From: Pediococcus acidilactici DSM 20284
GTDB taxonomy: Bacteria; Bacillota; Bacilli; Lactobacillales; Lactobacillaceae
NCBI RefSeq assembly: GCF_000146325.1
Contig: NZ_GL397067.1
Coordinates: 313,747 to 377,746 of the forward strand
Direction of reading: 5' to 3'
Length of the DNA stretch: 64,000 nucleotides
Shown here: piece after piece, positions 1 through 12,300 of the stretch
Layout: each line of letters begins with the position of its first letter
How positions within the stretch are numbered: position 1 is the first letter of the stretch
The notes under the pieces: generated by a model
Told to the model about the DNA's origin: nothing
Databases searched by the model: none
Seen by the model: only the letters and a program-made list of their open reading frames with translations
Translations under genes and position numbers: made by a program

Positions 1-132
1 CAGAATATTTTTTTAAAAAACAAAGCCGCAAAGAGAAACTTAAATATTTAAAAAATAATGGGGTAATAGTAACTACTTTCTCACATTAGTGGTACATTTA
101 TATTGATTAAAAAAGAAAGGGGTAATATTACA

Positions 133-1128
133 ATGAAGATTATTGCTTATGGAATTCGTGACGATGAAAAACCATATTTAGACGAATGGGTAACGAAGAA
201 CCATATCGAGGTTAAAGCGGTCCCCGATTTGTTAGATTCTAGTAACATTGATTTGGCAAAGGATTACGATGGGGTAGTTGCTTACCAACAAAAGCCTTAC
301 ACCGCTGATTTATTTGATAAGATGCACGAATTTGGGATTCATGCCTTCTCGCTGCGTAACGTCGGAGTTGATAACGTACCCGCAGATGCACTCAAGAAAA
401 ATGATATCAAAATTTCGAACGTACCAGCATATTCTCCAAGAGCAATTGCTGAATTGTCAGTCACCCAACTGTTAGCATTACTCCGTAAGATTCCTGAATT
501 TGAATACAAAATGGCTCATGGCGATTATCGTTGGGAACCAGACATCGGTTTGGAACTTAATCAAATGACCGTTGGGGTAATTGGTACCGGACGGATTGGC
601 CGTGCTGCAATTGACATTTTTAAAGGATTTGGCGCAAAGGTAATTGCGTACGATGTTTTCCGTAATCCTGCATTAGAAAAGGAAGGCATGTATGTAGATA
701 CTTTAGAAGAACTTTACCAACAAGCTAACGTGATTACTTTACACGTTCCAGCACTAAAGGATAATTACCACATGTTGGATGAAAAGGCCTTTGGTCAAAT
801 GCAAGACGGAACCTTCATTTTAAACTTCGCGCGGGGGACTTTAATTGATACACCTGCACTTTTAAAGGCGTTAGATAGTGGTAAAGTTGCCGGAGCTGCG
901 CTAGATACTTACGAAAACGAAGTCGGCATTTTTGATGTCGATCATGGTGATCAACCAATTGATGACCCAGTCTTTAACGATTTGATGAGTCGCCGTAACG
1001 TAATGATTACGCCACACGCTGCCTTCTACACCCGTCCAGCGGTTAAAAACATGGTTCAAATCGCCTTAGACAACAACCGGGACTTAATTGAAAAGAATTC
1101 TTCAAAGAATGAAGTTAAGTTTGACTAA
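133..1128 (+). CDS. ldhD: D-lactate dehydrogenase (NAD-dependent D-2-hydroxyacid dehydrogenase)
   Basis: This cytoplasmic enzyme reduces pyruvate to D-lactate with NADH, regenerating NAD+ in fermentation. The 331-residue product has the family length. The Rossmann motif VGVIGTGRIGR lies near residue 150, and the catalytic triad is visible as Arg234 (FARGT), Glu263 (ENEVG) and His295 (TPHAAF). I chose ATG 133 because GAAAGGGG lies about 10 bases upstream; an in-frame TTG at 103 has no ribosome site. The gene stands alone ahead of the rpsB promoter, and an ldhD next to rpsB is known from other lactobacilli. A related 2-hydroxyisocaproate dehydrogenase is possible, but the N-terminus (MKIIAYGIRDDE) favours LDH. 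Confidence 0.93.
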   Translation: MKIIAYGIRDDEKPYLDEWVTKNHIEVKAVPDLLDSSNIDLAKDYDGVVAYQQKPYTADLFDKMHEFGIHAFSLRNVGVDNVPADALKKNDIKISNVPAYSPRAIAELSVTQLLALLRKIPEFEYKMAHGDYRWEPDIGLELNQMTVGVIGTGRIGRAAIDIFKGFGAKVIAYDVFRNPALEKEGMYVDTLEELYQQANVITLHVPALKDNYHMLDEKAFGQMQDGTFILNFARGTLIDTPALLKALDSGKVAGAALDTYENEVGIFDVDHGDQPIDDPVFNDLMSRRNVMITPHAAFYTRPAVKNMVQIALDNNRDLIEKNSSKNEVKFD

Positions 1129-1137
1129 TTTTTCTGC

Positions 1138-1166
1138 TTGAAATGAGTTTTAAGGTAAGGTAAAAT
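1138..1166 (+). promoter_or_regulatory. SigA promoter of rpsB
   Basis: TTGAAA (1138-1143) and TAAAAT (1161-1166) are separated by exactly 17 bases. The predicted start near 1173 leaves an untranslated leader of about 118 bases before rpsB. The -35 box begins ten bases after the ldhD stop codon, with no terminator visible between. Confidence 0.75.
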
Positions 1167-1172
1167 TGTACT

Positions 1173-1290
1173 CGGCTTATGAGGCCAAAAACACACTTGG
1201 TTGGAAGTCAAAGGCGTGCTTTGTGAGGTTGACTTACGAAGTCCTGCGACCGTAGATAACCAAGGAGGAAAAAACTAGGAGGAAAATAAC
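1173..1290 (+). ncRNA. Structured rpsB (S2) leader, candidate autoregulatory element
   Basis: Seven bases CTTGGTT (1196-1202) are fully complementary to AACCAAG (1258-1264), which closes a long-range helix. Inside it GACTT-ACG-AAGTC (1231-1243) forms a small hairpin. The 3' arm of the closing helix overlaps the first of two SD sequences (AAGGAGG 1262-1268; AGGAGG 1277-1282). Ribosomal protein genes often carry leaders that bind their own product, and this arrangement would suit translational feedback by S2. The pairings are seen; the function is inferred. Confidence 0.55.
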
Positions 1291-2076
1291 ATGTCTGTTA
1301 TTTCGATGAAACAATTGCTTGAAGCAGGTGTACATTTCGGACACCAAACCCGTCGCTGGAACCCTAAGATGAAGCCATTCATTTTTACTGAACGGAATGG
1401 TATTTACATCATTGATTTGCAAAAGACCGTTAAGTTGATTGACAATGCTTACAACTTTGTTAAAGACGTTGCTGCAAATGATGGGGTTGTTCTTTTTGTT
1501 GGTACTAAGAAACAAGCACAAACTGCTATCGAAGAAGAAGCAAAACGTGCTGGTCAATTCTACGTTAACCATCGTTGGTTAGGTGGAACCCTTACTAACT
1601 GGAACACAATCCAAAAACGGATCAAGCGTTTGAAGGATCTTAAGAAGATGGAAGAAGATGGTACTTTTGACCGTCTACCTAAGAAAGAAGTAGCACTTCT
1701 TAACAAGCAAAAAGACAAGCTTGAAAAATTCTTGGGTGGTATCGAAGACATGCCACACATTCCAGATGTATTGTTTGTTGTTGACCCTCGCAAGGAACAA
1801 ATTGCAATCAAGGAAGCTCAAAAATTGAATATTCCGGTTGTAGCTATGGTCGACACCAATACTGATCCAGATCAAGTTGACGTAATTATTCCATCAAATG
1901 ATGATGCTATCCGTGCCGTTCGTTTGATTACTTCTAAGATGGCTGATGCTGTTGTTGAAGGTCGTCAAGGTGAAGATGATGAAGCTGTTCAACAAGAAGA
2001 AGTTGCTGAAGGCGTAAGCAAAGACTCCCTTGAAGACTTGAAGAAGACGGTTGAAGAAGGAAGCAACGAAGAATAA
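1291..2076 (+). CDS. rpsB: 30S ribosomal protein S2
   Basis: S2 binds the 30S subunit between head and body and is needed for assembly and initiation. The 261-residue protein begins [19 protein letters not shown], the conserved S2 start, and contains the family motif [10 protein letters not shown] near residue 95. It ends in a lactobacillus-type acidic tail. The SD AGGAGG lies 8 bases before the ATG. It is followed by a hairpin and then tsf, the usual rpsB-tsf pair. Translation may be controlled by the preceding leader. Confidence 0.98.
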   Translation: MSVISMKQLLEAGVHFGHQTRRWNPKMKPFIFTERNGIYIIDLQKTVKLIDNAYNFVKDVAANDGVVLFVGTKKQAQTAIEEEAKRAGQFYVNHRWLGGTLTNWNTIQKRIKRLKDLKKMEEDGTFDRLPKKEVALLNKQKDKLEKFLGGIEDMPHIPDVLFVVDPRKEQIAIKEAQKLNIPVVAMVDTNTDPDQVDVIIPSNDDAIRAVRLITSKMADAVVEGRQGEDDEAVQQEEVAEGVSKDSLEDLKKTVEEGSNEE

Positions 2077-2085
2077 TTCTCACTT

Positions 2086-2140
2086 AGGCTGTTGCGATTT
2101 AAGACCTTTATGGCCTGAGATTTAGCACAGCCTTTTTTTA
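2086..2140 (+). terminator. Terminator-like hairpin between rpsB and tsf
   Basis: AGGCTGT (2086-2092) pairs with ACAGCCT, which runs straight into seven Ts; the arms can extend inward imperfectly. Located between two genes usually cotranscribed, it probably terminates only part of the transcripts and so adjusts the tsf:rpsB ratio. Confidence 0.7.
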
Positions 2141-2191
2141 CGGTTTCATAAAATTAAGATTTAATTATTAAATGCTAAGGAGGCCATAAAA

Positions 2192-3070
2192 ATGGCAAGT
2201 ATTTCAGCTAAACAAGTAAAAGAATTGCGCGACAAAATTGGTGTCGGAATGATGGATGCTAAAAAAGCTTTAGTAGCCAGTGATGGTGACATGGACAAGG
2301 CTGTTGATTTCCTTCGTGAAAAGGGAATTGCTAAAGCAGCTAAGAAGAGCGACCGTGTAGCTGCCGAAGGTCTTGCAGACGTCGAGATGCATGATAACAC
2401 TGCGGCAATCGTTGAAGTTAACTCAGAAACTGACTTCGTTGCTTCAAACGACCGCTTTATCGACCTTGTTAAGGAAATTGCATCACAAGTTGCTCTTGAA
2501 AAACCAGCTAGCGTTGAAGATGCGCTTAAGTTGAAATCACCAAAGGGTACTTTGAACGATGACATTATCGAAGCAACTCAAGTTATTGGTGAAAAGATTT
2601 CTCTTCGTCGTTTTGCAACTCTTGAAAAGAGTGAAAACGAACATTTTGGTGCTTACCTACACATGGGTGGTAAGATTGCTGCTCTCGTATTATTAGAAGG
2701 TGCTGACGAAGAAACTGCTAAGGATGTTGCTATGCACGTTGCTGCTATCAATCCTAAGTACGTTAACCGTGACGAAGTACCAAGCGATGTGCTTGATCAC
2801 GAACGTGAAGTACTTACTAAAGAAGCTGAAGGCGAAGGTAAGCCAGCTAACATCATTGAAAAAATGGTGGAAGGCCGCTTGAACAAGTTCTTAGCAGAAG
2901 TTAGTTTGGATGACCAAGAATTCGTTAAGGATCCTGACCAAACAGTTGCTAAGTACGTTGCTTCTAAGGGTGGAAAAGTTAAGTCATTCATCCGTTACGA
3001 AGTCGGCGAAGGAATTGAAAAGCAAACGGTTGATTTTGCTGAAGAAGTTCGTAAGGAAATGGGCCAATAA
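2192..3070 (+). CDS. tsf: Translation elongation factor Ts
   Basis: EF-Ts is the guanine-nucleotide exchange factor that recycles EF-Tu-GDP. The 292-residue protein starts with the UBA-like domain ([19 protein letters not shown]) and has the conserved TDFVASN motif near residue 80, which contacts EF-Tu. SD AAGGAGG (2177-2183) is ideally spaced from ATG 2192. It follows rpsB and ends at a strong terminator. Confidence 0.98.
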   Translation: MASISAKQVKELRDKIGVGMMDAKKALVASDGDMDKAVDFLREKGIAKAAKKSDRVAAEGLADVEMHDNTAAIVEVNSETDFVASNDRFIDLVKEIASQVALEKPASVEDALKLKSPKGTLNDDIIEATQVIGEKISLRRFATLEKSENEHFGAYLHMGGKIAALVLLEGADEETAKDVAMHVAAINPKYVNRDEVPSDVLDHEREVLTKEAEGEGKPANIIEKMVEGRLNKFLAEVSLDDQEFVKDPDQTVAKYVASKGGKVKSFIRYEVGEGIEKQTVDFAEEVRKEMGQ

Positions 3071-3085
3071 AAATCATTATCTTGC

Positions 3086-3121
3086 AAAAATCACGGTTGC
3101 GATAGGCGCCGTGATTTTTTT
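3086..3121 (+). terminator. Rho-independent terminator after tsf
   Basis: AAAAATCACGG (3086-3096) is perfectly complementary to CCGTGATTTTT (3109-3119) and a run of Ts follows. It ends the rpsB-tsf unit. Confidence 0.88.
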
Positions 3122-3228
3122 ATGGGTAATGGAAAGATTTGGAACTACGGTTATAAAGGAACTTAATGACCCTGAACTACATTTGTGATAAAATTTATTG
3201 AAGGTAAAAAAACATAGGAGGCCGTAAA

Positions 3229-3951
3229 ATGTCTGAGGTTAAATACAAGCGAGTAATCATGAAGCTAAGCGGTGAAGCGTTAGCTGGTGAAAAGGGAACG
3301 GGAATTAACCCGCCTGTAATCCAAAAAGTGGCTGAAGAACTTCGGGACGTACATGACCTAGGAGTGCAAATTGCAATTGTCGTCGGCGGTGGAAACATGT
3401 GGCGTGGCGAGACTGGTGAAGAACTAGGGATGGAACGTGTCCAAGCTGATTATATTGGAATGTTGGGAACCGTGATGAACGCTCTAGCATTGCAAGATAG
3501 TTTAGAATCTTTGGGAGTACCTACTCGCGTACAAACATCAATCGAAATGCGTCAAATTGCTGAACCATACATTCGACGCAAAGCAGTTCGTCATCTAGAA
3601 AAGAATCGTATCGTAATTTTTGCGGCCGGAACTGGTAGTCCATACTTCTCAACGGATACAACTTCCGCACTACGAGCGGCTGAAATTGGTGCAGAGGCTA
3701 TTTTAATGGCCAAGAACGGGGTTGATGGAATCTACTCTGCAGACCCTAACGTGGACCCAAATGCCGTTAAATTCGAAAGCCTAACTCATATGGATATTAT
3801 CGACAAGGGCTTGCACGTAATGGATACAACTGCAAGTTCGTTATCAATGGAAAATGACATTCCTTTGGTAGTCTTTAATTTAAACCAACCAGGAAATATT
3901 AAAAAGGTAGTTGCTGGTGAAAATATTGGAACAACAGTAAGGGGAGAATAA
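3229..3951 (+). CDS. pyrH: Uridylate kinase (UMP kinase)
   Basis: PyrH phosphorylates UMP to UDP with ATP in pyrimidine nucleotide synthesis; bacterial enzymes are hexamers of the amino-acid kinase fold. The 240-residue product has the conserved start [15 protein letters not shown], the glycine-rich [10 protein letters not shown] near residue 50, and [13 protein letters not shown] near residue 130. SD AGGAGG precedes ATG 3229. A TAAAAT -10 element at 3189-3194 may drive it. It is followed by frr one base downstream, the conserved pair. Confidence 0.97.
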   Translation: MSEVKYKRVIMKLSGEALAGEKGTGINPPVIQKVAEELRDVHDLGVQIAIVVGGGNMWRGETGEELGMERVQADYIGMLGTVMNALALQDSLESLGVPTRVQTSIEMRQIAEPYIRRKAVRHLEKNRIVIFAAGTGSPYFSTDTTSALRAAEIGAEAILMAKNGVDGIYSADPNVDPNAVKFESLTHMDIIDKGLHVMDTTASSLSMENDIPLVVFNLNQPGNIKKVVAGENIGTTVRGE

Positions 3952-3952
3952 A

Positions 3953-4513
3953 TTGGCAAATAACGAAATACTTAAAACAGCTGAAGAAAAAATGCATAAA
4001 GCACACCAAGCTTTAGAACGTGATTTAGGTTCAATTCGGGCTGGTCGTGCAAACGCGTCCCTATTAGACCGGGTTACGGTAGATTACTATGGAGCACCAA
4101 CACCTTTAAACCAAATGGCCTCCATTAGTATTCCAGAACCCCGGGTGTTGTTAATTACTCCGTACGATAAGAGTGTTTTAAACGACATTGAACAAGCTTT
4201 ACTAGTTGCTGACTTGGGAATCAATCCTGCTAACGACGGAAGCGCAATTCGCTTAGTAATTCCACAACTTACGGAAGAAACTCGTAAAGAGTTAGCCAAG
4301 GACGTTAAAGCTGAAGGTGAAAAGGGTAAAGTGGCAATTCGAAACGTTCGCCGGGAAGCTATGGAAGCTTTGAAAAAAGCTCATAAAAACGGTGACTACA
4401 ACGATGATGAATTCCACGATTTAGAAAAACAAGCTCAAGATATTACGGATAAAGCCATCAGAAAGGTCGAAGAAATCGTGGCTAATAAAGAAAAAGAAGT
4501 GCTTGAAGGATAA
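3953..4513 (+). CDS. frr: Ribosome recycling factor
   Basis: RRF acts with EF-G to split post-termination ribosomes. The 186 residues match family length, and [19 protein letters not shown] near residue 30 is the RRF signature. The start is TTG 3953, served by AAGGGGA lying inside the end of pyrH, so the two genes are probably translationally coupled. A hairpin terminator follows. Confidence 0.97.
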   Translation: MANNEILKTAEEKMHKAHQALERDLGSIRAGRANASLLDRVTVDYYGAPTPLNQMASISIPEPRVLLITPYDKSVLNDIEQALLVADLGINPANDGSAIRLVIPQLTEETRKELAKDVKAEGEKGKVAIRNVRREAMEALKKAHKNGDYNDDEFHDLEKQAQDITDKAIRKVEEIVANKEKEVLEG

Positions 4514-4533
4514 GTTAATTTGAAGTGATTTTT

Positions 4534-4575
4534 AGAGTTAAAACTGGACCGTAGGGTTGTTTTAACTCTTTTATT
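4534..4575 (+). terminator. Rho-independent terminator after frr
   Basis: AGAGTTAAAAC (4534-4544) pairs perfectly with GTTTTAACTCT (4559-4569), followed by a T-rich tail. Confidence 0.87.
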
Positions 4576-4606
4576 TTCACGGGAAAATGATTTTATGCCC
4601 TTTTTT

Positions 4607-4615
4607 TGGTAAAAT
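4607..4615 (+). promoter_or_regulatory. Extended -10 promoter of uppS
   Basis: TGG-TAAAAT (TGn extended -10) lies 30 bases before uppS, with only a weak -35 about 16 bases further up. The same TGGTAAAAT word precedes dinG at 55.15 kb. Confidence 0.5.
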
Positions 4616-4644
4616 AATAACCATTAACTTGGAGGCTTCTTTTA

Positions 4645-5394
4645 ATGAAAGCAAATCAACAAAGTAAAATAACGCTAAATGAAAACATTCCCAACCACGT
4701 GGCCATTATTATGGATGGAAACGGCCGGTGGGCGCAACGGCGCTTTATGCCACGGGTTGCGGGACATAAAAGGGGAATGGAAGTAGTCAAAACAATCACT
4801 AAAGCGGCAAGCAGTCTAGGAGTGAAGGTGCTTACGCTTTACGCATTTTCAACGGAAAATTGGAAACGGCCGCAGGATGAAGTTTCATTCTTAATGAAGC
4901 TTCCAATTACCTTTTTTGATACCTTTGTGCCAGAATTAATCGAGCAGGGAGTCCGGGTGAAGGTCACTGGCAATATCGAAGGCTTACCACAAGCTACCCA
5001 AGATGCAGTAAACCGGGCAATTAGCGATACTGCACATGGCACTAAAATGATCTTAAATTTTGCGCTAAATTATGGTAGCCGAGATGAGCTTACCCAAATG
5101 ACCCGCTCAATTGCACAACAGGTTGCTAACGGAGAAATTGTTCCGGAGGCCATTGATGAACAATTAATTGCGCGGAATTTGCAAACTAGTTTTTTAGGCG
5201 ATTTAGCAGATCCGGATTTGTTGATTCGAACCAGTGGTGAAGAACGCATTTCAAACTTTCTCTTATGGCAAATCGCGTACAGTGAATTGGTTTTTACCGA
5301 TACGCTATGGCCAGATTTTAATGAACAAACCTTTATGGAAATGATTAAAGAGTATCAAAAACGCGACCGTCGTTTTGGTGCGATTAAAAAGTGA
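4645..5394 (+). CDS. uppS: Isoprenyl transferase (undecaprenyl diphosphate synthase)
   Basis: This cis-prenyltransferase condenses isopentenyl diphosphate onto farnesyl diphosphate to make C55-PP, the lipid carrier of cell-wall synthesis. The 249-residue protein shows the catalytic IIMDGNGRWAQRR motif (Asp near residue 25), TLYAFSTENWKRP, and the C-terminal RTSGEERISNFLLWQ. Its IPP substrate would come from the mevalonate operon at 51-55 kb. It is followed by cdsA, the usual order. Confidence 0.96.
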   Translation: MKANQQSKITLNENIPNHVAIIMDGNGRWAQRRFMPRVAGHKRGMEVVKTITKAASSLGVKVLTLYAFSTENWKRPQDEVSFLMKLPITFFDTFVPELIEQGVRVKVTGNIEGLPQATQDAVNRAISDTAHGTKMILNFALNYGSRDELTQMTRSIAQQVANGEIVPEAIDEQLIARNLQTSFLGDLADPDLLIRTSGEERISNFLLWQIAYSELVFTDTLWPDFNEQTFMEMIKEYQKRDRRFGAIKK

Positions 5395-5404
5395 GGAATT
5401 AGTT

Positions 5405-6190
5405 TTGAAACAAAGAGTAATTACGGCCGTGGTGGCCTTAATAATTTTTATTCCAATTATTTTGCTTGGGGGACCATTTATTGAAATTGCTGCTCTAGTA
5501 CTAGCTGGAGTTGCCATGAGCGAAGTTTTAATCATGAAAAAAATTTTGTTAGTTTCTCCAGAAGCAATTTTGAGTATTTTGGGTACTTTATTTTTAGTAG
5601 CACCAAAAACATGGCTACATAGTTTACCCAGCCAGATTAACACTTCGGCGATTTTTATGGTGTTTGCGATTGCGCTAATGATTCGGACCGTTTTTAGTAA
5701 AAATAGGTTTAACTTTGACGATGCGGGCATTCTCACATTAACCATGCTTTATATTGGAGTAGGATTTAATTTGTTCGTACAAGCGCGGACGATTGGCCTA
5801 GGAATGATTTTGTACTTACTATTAACCGTTTGGTGCACGGACAGCGGCGCGTACTTAATTGGCCGTAAATTAGGAAAAAGAAAACTTGCTCCCCAAATTA
5901 GTCCTAATAAGACTTGGGAAGGCTCCATTGGAGGAACCGTTGTCGCAGTTATTGTAGGAGTTATCTTCTCATTATTGGGTGCAATTAACCATGGAGTAGT
6001 AGCAACCGTGTTATTTAGTTTTGTTCTTTCAATCGCGGGACAGATGGGGGATTTGATTGAATCTGCCCTTAAGCGGTTCTACGGCGTAAAAGATTCAGGA
6101 AAGATTCTACCGGGACATGGTGGAATCCTCGATCGTTTTGATAGTTTGCTATTAGTTTTACCTATGGCGTATCTGTTTGGGTTACTTTAA
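5405..6190 (+). CDS. cdsA: Phosphatidate cytidylyltransferase
   Basis: This membrane enzyme converts phosphatidic acid and CTP to CDP-diacylglycerol for phospholipid synthesis. The 261-residue protein is almost all membrane segments. It carries the CdsA signature near its C-terminus: SPNKTWEGSIGG, then DLIESALKRFYGVKDSG and PGHGGILDRFDS. I place the start at TTG 5405, ten bases after a GTGAGG SD that overlaps the uppS stop. The in-frame TTG at 5375 lies inside uppS without a ribosome site. Confidence 0.94.
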   Translation: MKQRVITAVVALIIFIPIILLGGPFIEIAALVLAGVAMSEVLIMKKILLVSPEAILSILGTLFLVAPKTWLHSLPSQINTSAIFMVFAIALMIRTVFSKNRFNFDDAGILTLTMLYIGVGFNLFVQARTIGLGMILYLLLTVWCTDSGAYLIGRKLGKRKLAPQISPNKTWEGSIGGTVVAVIVGVIFSLLGAINHGVVATVLFSFVLSIAGQMGDLIESALKRFYGVKDSGKILPGHGGILDRFDSLLLVLPMAYLFGLL

Positions 6191-6210
6191 CGACCAGTTA
6201 GGAGTTATTG

Positions 6211-7473
6211 ATGATTACTACGGTAATTACTTTTTTGATTGTTTTTTGCATTTTAGTTATCGTCCATGAATACGGACATTTTTTGGCTGCAAAAAAGTCC
6301 GGCATTTTAGTTCGTGAATTTTCAGTAGGTATGGGACCGAAGATTGTTGATCTTAAACGACGCGGAACCACGTTTACCCTGCGAATTCTCCCAATCGGCG
6401 GCTACGTACGAATGGCGGGCTTGGATGAAGAAGACGAGGAATTAAAAGCGGGACAGCCGGTAGTGTTAACAACCAATTCTGCGGGAGTAGTAACTACAAT
6501 CAATACTTCTGAGAAGTTTCGTTCTGCCGTCGGTGTACCGTTAATCGTTACTAAATTTTATCTGCAAGACGCACTCTTCATCGAAGGTTACGAAAACGGT
6601 GATGAAGGTGCAGCCAAACGTTTTGCAGTCGATCACGATGCAACGATTATTGAAAAAGATGGAACCGAAGTACGAATCGCTCCCCGTGACGTACAGTTCC
6701 AATCAGCATCGGTTTGGCGCAGACTACTAACTAATTTTGCTGGGCCATTTAATAATTTCATCTTAGCCATCGTGGTTTTTGCGTTAATGGGGATCTTGCA
6801 AGGCGCGGTGCCTTCAAATTCAAATCAAGTTCAGGTAATTGATAACGGAGTGGCTCAAAAAGCGGGCGTCAGGAATAACGACCGAATCGTTGCTGTAGAT
6901 GGACAAAAGACGCAGAATTGGTCGGCAATTTCAAAAGCCGTTTCAAGCCACCCTAAACAGTCGATAACGCTTAAGCTGCAAAAAAATGGGAAGACTCGTT
7001 CGGTGCGGGTTACCCCTAAGGTAGTTAATAATGGTCAAAAAAAGGTCGGAATGATTGGGATTCAATCATCAATGACCACTAACCTGGGTTCTCGAATTAT
7101 GTACGGTTTTACGGGGACTTGGCAAATGACTAAGGCTTTATTTAGTGCTTTAGCACAAATGCTGCACGGTTTTAGTTTAAATGATCTGGGTGGACCAGTA
7201 GCAATATACGCAACCACGTCAAAAGCTACCCAACAAGGCTTCAATGCAGTTTTATATATTCTGGGATTCCTATCCTTAAACCTTGGAATCGTCAATTTAT
7301 TACCCATTCCAGCGTTAGATGGGGGAAAGATTTTATTAAACTTAATTGAAGTGGTTCGGCGTAAGCCAATGAAAATGGAGACAGAGAATATGATTACACT
7401 AGTCGGCTTTGGTTTCTTAATGTTGCTAATGCTGCTAGTTACTTGGAACGATATTCAAAGATACTTTTTCTAA
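6211..7473 (+). CDS. rseP: Site-2 zinc metalloprotease RseP/RasP
   Basis: This intramembrane protease cleaves membrane-anchored substrates such as anti-sigma factors and signal-peptide remnants. The zinc ligands HEYGH occupy residues 19-23 in the first membrane segment. A PDZ domain lies around residues 190-270, and the third active-site motif NLLPIPALDGG precedes the last membrane segments. At 420 residues it has the usual length for lactobacilli. ATG 6211 is preferred over TTG 6208 on spacing from TAGGAG. It lies between cdsA and proS as in most Firmicutes. Confidence 0.95.
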   Translation: MITTVITFLIVFCILVIVHEYGHFLAAKKSGILVREFSVGMGPKIVDLKRRGTTFTLRILPIGGYVRMAGLDEEDEELKAGQPVVLTTNSAGVVTTINTSEKFRSAVGVPLIVTKFYLQDALFIEGYENGDEGAAKRFAVDHDATIIEKDGTEVRIAPRDVQFQSASVWRRLLTNFAGPFNNFILAIVVFALMGILQGAVPSNSNQVQVIDNGVAQKAGVRNNDRIVAVDGQKTQNWSAISKAVSSHPKQSITLKLQKNGKTRSVRVTPKVVNNGQKKVGMIGIQSSMTTNLGSRIMYGFTGTWQMTKALFSALAQMLHGFSLNDLGGPVAIYATTSKATQQGFNAVLYILGFLSLNLGIVNLLPIPALDGGKILLNLIEVVRRKPMKMETENMITLVGFGFLMLLMLLVTWNDIQRYFF

Positions 7474-7477
7474 ATGA

Positions 7478-9217
<1,740 letters not shown>

Positions 9218-9232
9218 TAATTGGGAAGACTG

Positions 9233-9257
9233 AAAGCTGGGGGTAACCCAGCTTTTA
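9233..9257 (+). terminator. Hairpin after proS
   Basis: AAAGCTGGG (9233-9241) pairs perfectly with CCCAGCTTT (9247-9255) around a 5-base loop. The T tail is short, so termination may be partial. Confidence 0.72.
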
Positions 9258-9352
9258 ATCGTTCATACCCCAGATATTTTTTAGGGAAGCAAAACCTAAA
9301 TTAATAAGCACTTTAGGAAATTGGGTATTGTGGTACCAGGAGGACCAAAAAA

Positions 9353-12300
9353 TTGAGTTTATCAGAAAATGAGCAATTTAAAATTTTGCTAAAACAAATA
9401 GATTGGTCGGCCCCGCCAGCGGTTGGCGAAGGACTAATTAAGAATTTAACGGTTCATGCAAATTCGAAACGCTGGTTTTTTAATTTTGAGTGGGACGATA
9501 TTCTACCCTATGATCAGTTTGCAGAATTTGATGAGCGGTTGAAACATACTTTCAAACCCATTGCAAACGTCGACTACCAAATTAGCACTCGGGCAAATAC
9601 AATCACTAAAGAACAAGTAGCGGGATACTGGGATTGGATTATTAAGCATAGTGGCATCCAATCCTCGTTATTACAGGTACTATGTGATAAGGCAGTTCCT
9701 GATTTTCAAGACCAAGTGTTAACTGTTAAGGTCGACAATGAAATCAGCCAAAATTTGCTTAGCGAAGAAGCGTTACGGACAATTGGACAGAAATATCAGC
9801 AAGCCGGGTTTCCCCAATTTAAAATCCAGGTAGCGATTGACAATGATGGAGCCGAACAACGCTTAGCCCAATATCACGAGGAAAAAATTAAACGTGATAA
9901 GGAAATTGTCCAAAAAGCAACCGAGGCAATTAAAAAAGCGGAAAAGAAGAAGGCTACCGAGAAAAAAGCCGCTCCCCAATTCAACGGGAAGGTTCAAATT
10001 GGTAAACCGATTAGTGACCAAGAGCAGGTTACACAGTTACGGGATATTAACCAAGAGGAACGTTCAGTAACCATCGAGGGGTATATTTTTGATGTAGAAG
10101 TTAAAACTTTGCGTTCAGAACGGCAACTTTTAATTTTTAAAGTTACTGACTATACTTCTTCAATTACCATCAAGAAGTTTTCACGTAATGAAAGTGATGA
10201 ACAACTATTTGCGGCAGTCAAGCAAGGACTTTGGGTACGTGTGCGTGGGAGTGTGCAAGAAGATAGCTTTATGAAGGACCTTACCATGAATGCTTATGAT
10301 GTCACCCAAATCAGTCACGCAGAGCGCGAAGATACTGCTGACGAAAAACGGGTTGAATTGCATTTGCATACTAACATGAGTACGATGGACGCTACTAATA
10401 GTATTAGCGACTTTGTCAGCCAAGCTGCTAAATGGGGGCATCCGGCCATCGCCGTTACCGATCATGCTGGGTTACAAGCCTTTCCTGAAGCATATGCCGC
10501 TGGTAAGAAAAGCGGGGTTAAACCACTTTTTGGTGTGGAAGCTAACCTAGTAGATGATGGGGTACCGATTGCTTATAACAGTGCACACCGCGCACTTAAA
10601 GGCGGTAAATACGTCATCTTTGACGTGGAAACGACTGGTTTGTCTGCGATTTATGACAAGGTAATCGAACTTTCTGCGGTTAAAATGGAAAATGGTAACG
10701 TAATTGATGAATTCGAAGAGTTCATTGATCCAGGATTTCCGCTATCTGAAACCACCATTAACTTAACCAGCATTACTAACGAAATGGTCCGGGGTTCGCT
10801 TTCGGAAAAGGAAGTTTTTACCAAATTCCGGGAATTTTATGAAGACGCGATTATTGTTGGGCACAACGTTACCTTCGATATTGGTTTTATGAATACCGGC
10901 TATCTACGGCACGGGATGGAAGAGATTAAAAATCCAATTATTGATACGTTAACCTTAGCGCGTTTCCTATACCCAACCTTAAAAGGGTACCGGTTAAATA
11001 CGTTGGCTAAAAAGTTTAACGTAGCTCTAGAACATCATCACCGGGCCATCTACGATGCGGAAACGACTGGACACCTTTGCTATTTGTTCTTAAAAGATGC
11101 TGAAGAGCGTTATGGAATTGAATATCATGATCAACTAAATGATCACATGACGGAAAACGACGCGTATAAACATGCTCGGCCGAATCACGCAGTTTTGATT
11201 GCCAAAACGCAAGCTGGGTTGAAGAACCTATTTAAATTAGTTTCGTTATCAAACGTTAAGTACTTCTATCGGGTGCCACGAATTCCGCGTTCAGAGTTAG
11301 AACGATTACGGGAAGGCATCATCGTGGGCTCTGCTTGCTCAAGCGGTGAGGTTTTCACCGCGATGGCACAAAAGGGTTACGTTGAAGCACGGGATCGGGC
11401 TAAGTTTTATGATTATTTGGAAGTAATGCCTAAGCCAGTTTACCAACCGTTAATTGACCAAGAAATCGTTAGTGACACTAACAAATTGGAAGAAATTATC
11501 GGCAATATCGTTAAATTGGGTAAAGATTTAGATATTCCGGTAGTGGCTACTGGCGATGTGCACTACCTTAATCCGCAAGATGCAATTTATCGAAAGATTT
11601 TGATTAATTCTCAAGGAGGAGCTAACCCGTTAAACCGGACCGAATTGCCTGACGTGCACTTCCGCACCACGGATGAAATGCTGGAAGCCTTCCGTTTTCT
11701 TGGGGAAGAAACTGCCCACCAAATTGTGGTTGAAAATCCTAATCAAATTGCGGATAGCATTGATGACATTAGTCCGGTCAAAGATAAGCTATATACGCCT
11801 AAAATGCCGGGTGCTGAGGACCGAATTAAGCAGTTGGCAATGGATCAGGCTCATGCTCTTTATGGTAAAGAATTACCCGAAATAGTTAGCGAGCGGTTAG
11901 ATAAAGAATTGACTAGTATTATCGGAAATGGTTTCTCAGTAATTTATTTAATTGCCCAGCGGTTAGTACACAAGAGTAACAAAGACGGATACTTGGTAGG
12001 TTCCCGGGGGTCGGTTGGTTCTAGTTTTGTAGCTACGATGTCTGGAATTACCGAAGTTAATCCGTTGCCGCCACACTACCGCTGTCCAAACTGTCAATAC
12101 TCTCATTTCTATACTAAAGGGGAATATGGTTCTGGATACGATTTACCAGATAAGAAGTGTCCAGAATGCGGTACTTTGATGATTGGTGACGGTCAAGACA
12201 TTCCGTTCGAAACTTTCTTAGGCTTTAAGGGAGATAAGGTTCCGGATATTGATTTAAACTTTTCAGGAGACTACCAGCCAATTGCGCATAACTATATGCA

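Noticed and set aside
1234-1572. Minus-strand open frame across the rpsB leader and rpsB start
   Set aside because: It overlaps a certain ribosomal protein gene and its leader, and has no SD or recognisable domain.
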